Part shown: piece by piece, positions 58,340 to 64,000 of the stretch
How positions within the stretch are numbered: the stretch's first letter is position 1
Layout: each line of letters opens with the position of its first letter
From: Candidatus Methanomethylophilaceae archaeon
Lineage (GTDB): Archaea > Thermoplasmatota > Thermoplasmata > Methanomassiliicoccales > Methanomethylophilaceae
Direction: 5' to 3'
Length of the DNA stretch: 64,000 bases
Assembly: GCA_944320495.1 (NCBI GenBank)
Contig: CALUHR010000009.1
Span: 62,001 to 126,000 of the forward strand
Made by a program: the position numbers and the translations under genes
Notes under the pieces: generated by a model
Told to the model about the DNA's origin: nothing
The model's database searches: none
What the model saw: only the letters and a program-made list of their open reading frames with translations

Positions 58340-59364
58340 AGGAACCTCGCCTCCACTCTCTTCGAACAGATAGCGATGGTCATGCCGTCCCTGGGGGTCT
58401 TGCGGAGCACGAACTCCTCCCCTCCGGCGATGACGGCCGAGCGCTCGCAGACGCAGTCGACGTCGGTGACGCTGCTCACGAACTCCGATCTCGAGAACTC
58501 TCCCTCGAGGGAGTTGAGCTCCTCCGCGGAATGGAACGATGCCGGCACCCTCAGGCGCCTGGCCAGCTCGAGTATGGCCTCCTCGTCCCTCTTGATGTCT
58601 ATGCTGGAGACGGCGGCAACCCTCTGGCGGGCGATGCCAAGGCCATCCAGCGTCGATTTGACGAAATCCCACAGCTTCGCGGGGTCGGTCCCGCGTTTGC
58701 AACCCACTCCCAGTACGATGTCCTGCGGCACGAGGTTGAGAGTGACATCGAACGGCTTCTCCCCCGGATCGGATGATATGCAGACGCCCAGCTCTCCGGA
58801 GTCTGCGGGTGTTATGCCGTCCGGGAGATCGCCCCCCACGGGGATGTTCGAGCGGAATCCCACGAACCTCCCGTCAAGAACCCTGGCCGAGACGTCCTTG
58901 GCGATGGCCATGCTGGAGATCCTCATGCCGTTCCTGGAGGCGAAGGTGTCCACCGAGAACTTCCCGTTCAGGTCCGTGGCGGTGGTGATTATCGGTTCGG
59001 AGCCCATCCTGTCCGCTATCCTGGCGGTCAGCTCGTTGCATCCGCCGATGTGTCCGGACAGGAGAGCCACCGCCCAGCGACCGTGCTCGTCCATGCAGAC
59101 GACCGCGGGGTCCGTGGTCTTGCTCCTCACGTAGGGGGCGATGTATCTCACCGCGATGCCGATGGCTCCGATGTAGACGATGGCGTCGCATTCGTTCCAT
59201 GAGGCCCCGGTCCACTCGCCCACCTTGCCCTCTATCCTCTCTACGCCAAGGCTGTCCGACGTGGTCTTGCAGTAGATCCTGACGTCGTCCTCCCTCAGCG
59301 CCTCCTTGAGCCTCAGCGCCGTCCTGCACCCGTTGGTGGAGAAGGCGACCGCGTCGATCCGCAT
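58336..59364 (-). CDS. cbiG: CbiG, cobalt-precorrin-5A hydrolase
   Basis: CbiG opens the delta-lactone and releases acetaldehyde, the anaerobic-pathway ring-contraction step. The 342-residue protein has AIVYIGAIGIAVRYIAPYV, VCMDEHGRWAVALLSGHIGGCNELTARI (the core motif) and a C-terminal CbiG domain (IVLGVGCKRGTDPAKLWDFV, then VAAVSSIDIKRDE). The ATG at 59364 lies within the 3' end of cbiD. It marks this as the cobalt-early pathway. Confidence 0.94.
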   Translation of the reverse strand: MRIDAVAFSTNGCRTALRLKEALREDDVRIYCKTTSDSLGVERIEGKVGEWTGASWNECDAIVYIGAIGIAVRYIAPYVRSKTTDPAVVCMDEHGRWAVALLSGHIGGCNELTARIADRMGSEPIITTATDLNGKFSVDTFASRNGMRISSMAIAKDVSARVLDGRFVGFRSNIPVGGDLPDGITPADSGELGVCISSDPGEKPFDVTLNLVPQDIVLGVGCKRGTDPAKLWDFVKSTLDGLGIARQRVAAVSSIDIKRDEEAILELARRLRVPASFHSAEELNSLEGEFSRSEFVSSVTDVDCVCERSAVIAGGEEFVLRKTPRDGMTIAICSKRVEARFL

Positions 59365-60509
59365 CGCAGCTCCCTCCTGACCTCGTCGAGGAGCTCGTCC
59401 GCCAGGCTCGTCTTGCCCAGCAGTCCGTATGCCGACGAGAACATCACAGCCCCCGTCCGGATCCTTCCGCCAGTGCGGTGGTTCATATGGAACTCTATCT
59501 TCTCGACAAGGAGCTTCGAGACCTCGGGGATCAGCCCCTCCCTGTCGATCACGTCCAGGGCGTCGTCCGTGGATATGCACCCCATGATCTCCCTGACGCA
59601 GTCCATCGACGCTCCCGCAATCGCCGCGTTGGCGGCGAGGATCTCCATCCTGGCATCGGCGTTGCGCGAATGCGTGTTCATGATGCCGCCGGCGAGCTTG
59701 ACCATCTTGCCCAGATTGGATACGAGGACGATGTCCACGCCCAGCTCCACCGCGCAGTCGAGCATCTCGCCGACGAAGTTGCTGCATTTGACGGCGAACT
59801 CGGGGTCGATCCCGTCGATCCCCTCGGAGAAGTCCCTGCCGTAATTGCCAGGCACAACCAGCAGAACCTTGTTGCCGTCGGCGGCGCGCACCCTCATCTC
59901 GGTGCGGATAGTCTCCACCAGGGCGGTCTCGCTCATCGGCTCCACTATGCCGCTCGTCCCGAGGATGGAGATCCCCCCCTCGATTCCGAGGCGGGGGTTG
60001 AACGTCCTCTCCGCAATCTCCGTTCCAGCCGGGACGGATATGACCGCCCTCAGGCCCCCGGTGTATCCCATCGCGGATGACACGTCCTCCAGGGCCTCGC
60101 GGATCATGGACCTCGGGACGCGGTTTATGGCGGCGTTGCCAGGCGGCTGGTCGAGCCCCTTGCGGGTCACCCTTCCGACCCCGACTCCGCCGTCTATCTC
60201 GATCCCCTCGGGGATCATGGACACCTCAGAATAGACGAGAGCACCGTGGGTGGCGTCGATGTCGTCGCCGCCGTCCTTCCTGACGGCACAGGATGCCGTT
60301 TCCCCATCGATCCTGAGGTCCTCGACGGGCAGGTCCAGGACTATGCCCTTGGGGGTCGTGATGCTGACCGTCTCCACGGGAGTTCCCAGGAGCGCCATCG
60401 CCGCCGCCTTGCTGGCAGCGGTCGCGCAGGTCCCGGTGGTGTGGCCCCTTCTAAGACGCTTGTTGTTCACATAGACGTACATCTCGTCGGGTCTGGGGCC
60501 TAGGGTCAT
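59313..60509 (-). CDS. cbiD: CbiD, cobalt-precorrin-5B C1-methyltransferase
   Basis: CbiD methylates C1 in the anaerobic corrin pathway. The 398-residue protein has RRGHTTGTCATAASKAAAMAL, VGRVTRKGLDQPPGNAAINRVPR, ISVPAGTEIAERTFNPRLGI, ISILGTSGIVEPMS and MVKLAGGIMNTHSRNADARM. The ATG at 60509 is preferred over 60545, since the longer form overlaps the TATA region. The last 15 residues overlap cbiG in another frame. It is first in the minus-strand cbiD-G-JET-A operon. Confidence 0.95.
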   Translation of the reverse strand: MTLGPRPDEMYVYVNNKRLRRGHTTGTCATAASKAAAMALLGTPVETVSITTPKGIVLDLPVEDLRIDGETASCAVRKDGGDDIDATHGALVYSEVSMIPEGIEIDGGVGVGRVTRKGLDQPPGNAAINRVPRSMIREALEDVSSAMGYTGGLRAVISVPAGTEIAERTFNPRLGIEGGISILGTSGIVEPMSETALVETIRTEMRVRAADGNKVLLVVPGNYGRDFSEGIDGIDPEFAVKCSNFVGEMLDCAVELGVDIVLVSNLGKMVKLAGGIMNTHSRNADARMEILAANAAIAGASMDCVREIMGCISTDDALDVIDREGLIPEVSKLLVEKIEFHMNHRTGGRIRTGAVMFSSAYGLLGKTSLADELLDEVRRELRCGSTRSPSPPTGAGRR

Positions 60510-60592
60510 CTCTCGTCTCCTGCAGTTGGATGAATATACCAACACTTATATTATTCCCGACGCTACCCTGAAAGCAGGAAGAGTGGTCTGTG
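60510..60592. promoter_or_regulatory. Divergent promoter region between cbiD and cbiL
   Basis: CTTATATTA (60545-60553) serves the plus strand 40-48 nt before cbiL. On the minus strand AATATAAG (about 60546-60553) overlaps it and would serve cbiD. A shared, possibly coregulated core for both cbi operons. I see no cobalamin riboswitch. Confidence 0.6.
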
Positions 60593-61309
60593 ATGGCTGG
60601 AAAGCTTTACGGAATCGGCGTCGGACCCGGGGATCCCGGTCTCCTGACGCTCAGGGCCAAGGAGATCCTTGACGGATGCGGGATCATCGCGTATCCCGTT
60701 CGCAAACTCGGGGAGGGTAGCACGGCCTTCGACATCATCAAACAGGTCGTGGACGTCTCCGAGAAGAGCGTCGAGGAGTTCCTCTTCGACATGAACCCCG
60801 ACGATTCCGTCCGCGAGAGATGCCGCGAGGAGGCCATGGAGAAGATGTGCATGCTCCTGGACAACGGGGAGGACATAGCCATGGTCACCCTCGGGGACGC
60901 GGGCGTGTACAGCACCTACATGTACATCGACGCCGAGATCAGGTCCCGCGGATACGAGACCGAGGTCATCCCAGGGATCCCGTCCTTCTGTCACGGTGCC
61001 GCCCTGGCCGGCGTTCCGCTCATGATAGGGAACGAGGGCCTCGCCGTCGTGCCCGTCGCCAAGGAGAACACCGCTCTTCTGAGGGACGCCCTCCGGAACT
61101 TCGACAACGTCGTGGTCATGAAGGCGTTCAAGTCCATGCCCCTCATAGCCGAGACCATGGACGAGTTCGGCATCCCCCGCGAGGGTGCCACCGTTGTGAG
61201 CAACGTCGGGATGGAGGGCGAGTACATCGGCCCCATGGACGACGACCGCAAGTACGGCTACTTCACGACGGTCATCATCAAGAAGAACAAGGGAGGCAGA
61301 GAGATATGA
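60593..61309 (+). CDS. cbiL: CbiL, cobalt-precorrin-2 C20-methyltransferase
   Basis: CbiL methylates C20 of cobalt-precorrin-2. The 238-residue SAM methyltransferase has LYGIGVGPGDPGLLTLRAKEIL, the family segment IAYPVRKLGEGSTAFDII, VTLGDAGVYSTYMYI and VIPGIPSFCHGAALAGVPL. The ATG at 60593 is used (GTG 60590 is in frame). It overlaps cbiF by ATGA and heads the cbiL-F-H-C operon. Confidence 0.94.
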   Translation: MAGKLYGIGVGPGDPGLLTLRAKEILDGCGIIAYPVRKLGEGSTAFDIIKQVVDVSEKSVEEFLFDMNPDDSVRERCREEAMEKMCMLLDNGEDIAMVTLGDAGVYSTYMYIDAEIRSRGYETEVIPGIPSFCHGAALAGVPLMIGNEGLAVVPVAKENTALLRDALRNFDNVVVMKAFKSMPLIAETMDEFGIPREGATVVSNVGMEGEYIGPMDDDRKYGYFTTVIIKKNKGGREI

Positions 61310-62061
61310 TCTCGTTCATCGGAGCCGGACCCGGGGACCCGGAGCTCATCACAATAAAGGGAAAGAGGCTTATCGAGCAGGCAGACGTAATCATCTACGC
61401 CGGATCGCTGGTCAACCCGGACGTTCTGGAGGGCCACAAGGCCGGCGCGGAGATCTACAACAGCGCCCTGATGGACCTCGACGAGGTCATCGCCGTCATG
61501 GAGAAGGCCGAGAGGGAGGGCAGGAAGGTCGTGCGCGTGCACACCGGGGACCCCGCCATCTACGGCGCCCACAGGGAGCAGATGGACAGGCTCGACGAGC
61601 TCGGGATAACCTACGAGGTCATCCCCGGCGTGTCCTCCGCCTTCGCCACCGCGGCCGCCCTAAACGCGGAGTACACGCTCCCCGGGAGGAGCCAGACCGT
61701 CATATTCACCAGGATGGAGGGGAGGACCCCCATGCCGGAGCGCGAGAAGCTCCCGGACCTGGCGAGACACCACGCCACCATGGTCATCTTCCTGTCCATC
61801 GGATTCATGGACGAGATGGCCAGACAGCTCCAGGAAGGCGGATACGAGCCCACCACGCCCGTCGCCGTGGTCTACAAGGCGTCCTGGCCGGACCAGAGGA
61901 TCGTCCGCGGGACCCTGCAGGACATCGCCCAGAAGGTCAAGGATGCGGGCATCACGAAGACCGCCCTGACGGTCGTCGGCGAGTTCCTCTGCGAGGACCA
62001 CGAGCTCTCCAAGCTCTACGACAAGCACTTCACAACCGAGTTCCGCAAGGCGAAGGAGTGA
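61306..62061 (+). CDS. cbiF: CbiF, cobalt-precorrin-4 C11-methyltransferase
   Basis: CbiF methylates C11 of cobalt-precorrin-4. The 251-residue protein has ISFIGAGPGDPELITIKGKRLI, VIIYAGSLVNPDVLEGHK, VVRVHTGDPAIYGAHREQMD, VIPGVSSAFATAAALNAEYTLPG and QTVIFTRMEGRTPMPE, all diagnostic of CbiF/CobM. It overlaps cbiL and cbiH by four bases on each side. Confidence 0.95.
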   Translation: MISFIGAGPGDPELITIKGKRLIEQADVIIYAGSLVNPDVLEGHKAGAEIYNSALMDLDEVIAVMEKAEREGRKVVRVHTGDPAIYGAHREQMDRLDELGITYEVIPGVSSAFATAAALNAEYTLPGRSQTVIFTRMEGRTPMPEREKLPDLARHHATMVIFLSIGFMDEMARQLQEGGYEPTTPVAVVYKASWPDQRIVRGTLQDIAQKVKDAGITKTALTVVGEFLCEDHELSKLYDKHFTTEFRKAKE

Positions 62062-62999
62062 TCCGGATGGCGAAGGGAAGGCTACACGTGGTCGGGTTCG
62101 GACCCGGCGGGAAGGACGACATGACGTTCCGCGCCGCGCGTGTCATAGAGAACGCCGACGTGGTCACCGGATACACGACGTACATCAATCTCCTGAGGCC
62201 GATCTTCCCGGACAAGGTCTACAAGGCCACCGGGATGATGAAGGAGGTCGAGCGCTGCAGGATGGCCATAGAGGACGCCGTGTCCGGGAAGGACGTGGCG
62301 ATGGTATCATCCGGAGACTCCGGCATCTACGGCATGGCGGGGATCATCTATCAGCTGGCGGACGAGATGGGCGCCGACATCGAGATCGACACCGTCCCCG
62401 GCATCACCGCCGCATCGTCTGCCGCATCCATCCTGGGCGCACCGCTGATGCACGATCTGGTCATCGTCAGCCTGTCGGACCTGATGACGCCCCTGGACCT
62501 GATCATGGACAGGGTCGGGAAGGCGGCCGAGGGCGACTTCATCACATGCATCTACAATCCCAAGAGCAAGACCAGGACCGAGTACCTGGGCATGGCGAGG
62601 GACATCCTTCTGAAGCACCGCTCGCCGGAGACCCCGGTCGGCATCGTCAGGAACGCCGGCAGGGAGGACCAATCGAGCAAGGTCACCACCCTGGGCGGTC
62701 TCGACCCCGCGGACGTGGACATGTTCTGCATCGTGATCGTCGGGAACTCGCAGACGTACGTGTCCAACGGCCGCATGATCACACCCAGGGGCTACAGGAT
62801 CCAGGGAGGCGAGCGATTTGACCATCGAGATAGTGAGACCCGAGGACATCGAGAAGCGCAGCATGGAGATCATAACATCGGAGCTCAACGGCCGCACCTG
62901 GCCGGAGCCCCAGTTCTCCATCGTGAAGAGGTGCATCCACACCTCCGCCGACTTCGACTACGCGGACAACCTGGTGTTCTCCGACGGGGCGGCGGATAA
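62058..62999 (+). CDS. cbiH: CbiH, cobalt-precorrin-3 C17-methyltransferase
   Basis: CbiH methylates C17 and drives ring contraction. It has LHVVGFGPGGKDDMTFRAA, VVTGYTTYINLLRPIF, VAMVSSGDSGIYGMAGIIY, TVPGITAASSAASILGAPLMHD and FITCIYNPKSKTRTEYL, typical of CbiH/CobJ. The GTG at 62058 overlaps the cbiF stop; ATG 62067 is an alternative. The family end (MITPRGYRIQGGE) is near 62815. There is no stop, and the frame runs about 60 His/Arg-rich residues into cbiC, so the true C-terminus is uncertain. Confidence 0.93.
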   Translation: MIRMAKGRLHVVGFGPGGKDDMTFRAARVIENADVVTGYTTYINLLRPIFPDKVYKATGMMKEVERCRMAIEDAVSGKDVAMVSSGDSGIYGMAGIIYQLADEMGADIEIDTVPGITAASSAASILGAPLMHDLVIVSLSDLMTPLDLIMDRVGKAAEGDFITCIYNPKSKTRTEYLGMARDILLKHRSPETPVGIVRNAGREDQSSKVTTLGGLDPADVDMFCIVIVGNSQTYVSNGRMITPRGYRIQGGERFDHRDSETRGHREAQHGDHNIGAQRPHLAGAPVLHREEVHPHLRRLRLRGQPGVLRRGGG

Positions 63000-63459
63000 G
63001 GGCGTCGCCGCCATCCGCGCCGGTGCGGACATCGTCACGGACACCAAGATGGCCGCCGCGGGCATCAACAAGAGGAAACTCGGGGCCTACGGGGGGAGCG
63101 TCCACTGCTACATCAGCGACGAGGACGTCATGGCTGAGGCCAAGGGCCGCGGATGCACCCGCGCGACCATCTGCATGGAGCGCGGCGCGGACGTCGGCAT
63201 GGAGAGGCCCGTCATCTTCGCGATAGGCAACGCGCCTACCGCGCTGGTGAGGCTCTGCGAGCTGGTGGAGGAGGGCAGGGTGAAACCTGCTCTCGTCATC
63301 GGTGCGCCCGTCGGATTCGTCAACGTCGTCGAGTCCAAGGAGATGACCATGGAGACCATGGAGAGGCACGGCATCCCGTACATCGTCCCCAAGGGCAGGA
63401 AGGGCGGCTCCAACATCGCGGCCACCATATGCAACTCGATGATCTACTTCAAGGGTTGA
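62818..63459 (+). CDS. cbiC: CbiC, cobalt-precorrin-8 methylmutase
   Basis: CbiC moves the C11 methyl to C12, giving cobyrinate, the substrate of CbiA. The 213-residue protein has IEIVRPEDIEKRSMEII, VKRCIHTSADFDYADNLVFS (catalytic His), IVTDTKMAAAGINKRKLG, AIGNAPTALVRLCELVEEG and KGGSNIAATICNSMIY. The start is TTG at 62818. It is last in the operon. Confidence 0.95.
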   Translation: MTIEIVRPEDIEKRSMEIITSELNGRTWPEPQFSIVKRCIHTSADFDYADNLVFSDGAADKGVAAIRAGADIVTDTKMAAAGINKRKLGAYGGSVHCYISDEDVMAEAKGRGCTRATICMERGADVGMERPVIFAIGNAPTALVRLCELVEEGRVKPALVIGAPVGFVNVVESKEMTMETMERHGIPYIVPKGRKGGSNIAATICNSMIYFKG

Positions 63460-63468
63460 AGATCGAAG

Positions 63469-63500
63469 GAAACCCATTACGGCGCTCCGGCGCCGGTTTC
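63469..63500. terminator. Two-part hairpin between convergent cbiC and pirin genes
   Basis: Inner stem GGCGC/GCGCC (loop TCCG) is enclosed by GAAACC/GGTTTC. It is placed between the two stops and probably terminates both. Confidence 0.55.
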
Positions 63501-63512
63501 TCCAATCAGAGA

Positions 63513-64000
63513 TCAGGGCGCATCCGATGGCCGGGACTCCGTCCCGTCGGCATAGCGTATGAACCTCCCGGTTCCCAGAGGCTGGGCCTTGTCGATGATG
63601 TCCCAGGGCCATTCGAGGAACTCGTTCCTGCGGATCTCGTCGAGCGCCCTGCGGACGTCCTTCAGGTCCCCCAGGTAGACCGGGCCGTACGAAGCCATCT
63701 TCTGGCCGATCGGCCTCCCCTCAAGGAGCCAGAACACGGATTCGGTGTCCCCGTTCTCTATGGTGAATCCGCCGAGGTCCGAGAACTTCATCCTCGTGTA
63801 GAAGTCGACTTCGGTGTCGCAGACCTTCGCCTTGTCCCCCGACACGAAGTAGAGGTTCCTTCTCGCCCCGTCGGCGGCGGGGTCCACATCCATGCGGGCC
63901 CCGGGATCCATCCTGATGCGGAGGATCCTCACTCCGTTGGCGATCCGGGCGTATGATGTGGAGCTGGGGGATTCCGCCTCCCTGCCTCCGAACCTCCCGC
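63513..64000 (-). CDS. Pirin family protein (5' end off the window)
   Basis: Pirins are bicupin proteins, some with quercetinase activity. The visible 162 residues are the C-terminal cupin: NGVRILRIRMDPGARMDVDP, RRNLYFVSGDKAKV, then the typical pirin end WLLEGRPIGQKMASYGPVYL with LKDVRRALDEIRRNEFLEWPW. An in-frame GTG at 63932 exists, but the coding pattern continues upstream to the window edge (GGREAESPSSTSYARIA), so this is the 3' part of a longer gene. Confidence 0.8.
   Translation of the reverse strand, partial: GRFGGREAESPSSTSYARIANGVRILRIRMDPGARMDVDPAADGARRNLYFVSGDKAKVCDTEVDFYTRMKFSDLGGFTIENGDTESVFWLLEGRPIGQKMASYGPVYLGDLKDVRRALDEIRRNEFLEWPWDIIDKAQPLGTGRFIRYADGTESRPSDAP

Noticed and set aside
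60510-60592. Cobalamin riboswitch before the cbi operons
   Set aside because: The gap is too short and lacks a B12-box; both genes have ordinary archaeal TATA elements.

Overview
This GC-rich window reads as a chromosomal segment of a methanogenic archaeon of the order Methanomassiliicoccales (host-associated Methanomethylophilaceae type). Three things point there. The first is a pyrrolysine locus with a compact tRNA-Pyl and a short PylS that lacks the N-terminal PylSn domain. The second is RamA, the activator of methylamine corrinoid proteins. The third is a complete tetrapyrrole and anaerobic (cobalt-early) corrinoid pathway. Many core genes have a TATA box about 25-30 nt upstream of the start codon, as expected for archaeal leaderless mRNAs. 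None of the annotated stop codons I read is TAG, which fits an organism that decodes TAG as pyrrolysine.

Layout. 1-2.2 kb: larB (cut by the left edge), larE, chorismate mutase and an ACT-domain regulator. 2.2-6.8 kb: tRNA-Pyl-pylS-pylC-pylD-ramA on the minus strand, with no pylB. 6.9-22.6 kb: housekeeping and cell-surface genes, including thiDN, thiE, thiM, an FKBP, a TatD-associated radical SAM protein, pth2, a beta carbonic anhydrase, archaeosine tgtA, flavodiiron fprA, a membrane-tethered winged-helix protein and two related transglutaminase-fold surface proteins (one apparently a pseudoenzyme). 22.8-29.3 kb: a tightly overlapping operon from glutamyl-tRNA to uroporphyrinogen III and precorrin-2 (met8-like, hemA, hemB, hemL, hemC, cobA, hemD). 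29.3-37.1 kb: small membrane proteins, a paralogous pair of small proteins, a parvulin, an EFR1 ferredoxin, metY, a membrane-anchored GTPase-like protein and a DAACS transporter.

37.5-49.6 kb is an accessory island unlike its surroundings. It uses Shine-Dalgarno starts, is less GC-rich in part, and has few recognisable housekeeping genes. It encodes an unknown protein, a divergent TBP-like protein, a large Sel1-repeat protein, another unknown protein, an HExxH metallopeptidase of the polyvalent-protein type, a VirD4/TraG-like ATPase without membrane helices, a GrpE-like protein, an Hsp70-like ATPase and a transglutaminase-like protein. This is the best candidate for an undescribed system: a chaperone-equipped NTPase machine with its own TBP-like factor, and no visible relaxase or integrase.

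49.5-54.9 kb holds a heterodimeric ABC exporter and a two-gene winged-helix/nucleotidyltransferase pair resembling AbiE, with a strong operator-like inverted repeat. 55-63.5 kb holds the corrin-ring operons (cbiA, a cbiJ-cbiE-cbiT triple fusion, cbiG, cbiD, and divergently cbiL, cbiF, cbiH, cbiC). They continue the pathway from the precorrin-2 made by the hem/cob operon. The right edge cuts a pirin gene.
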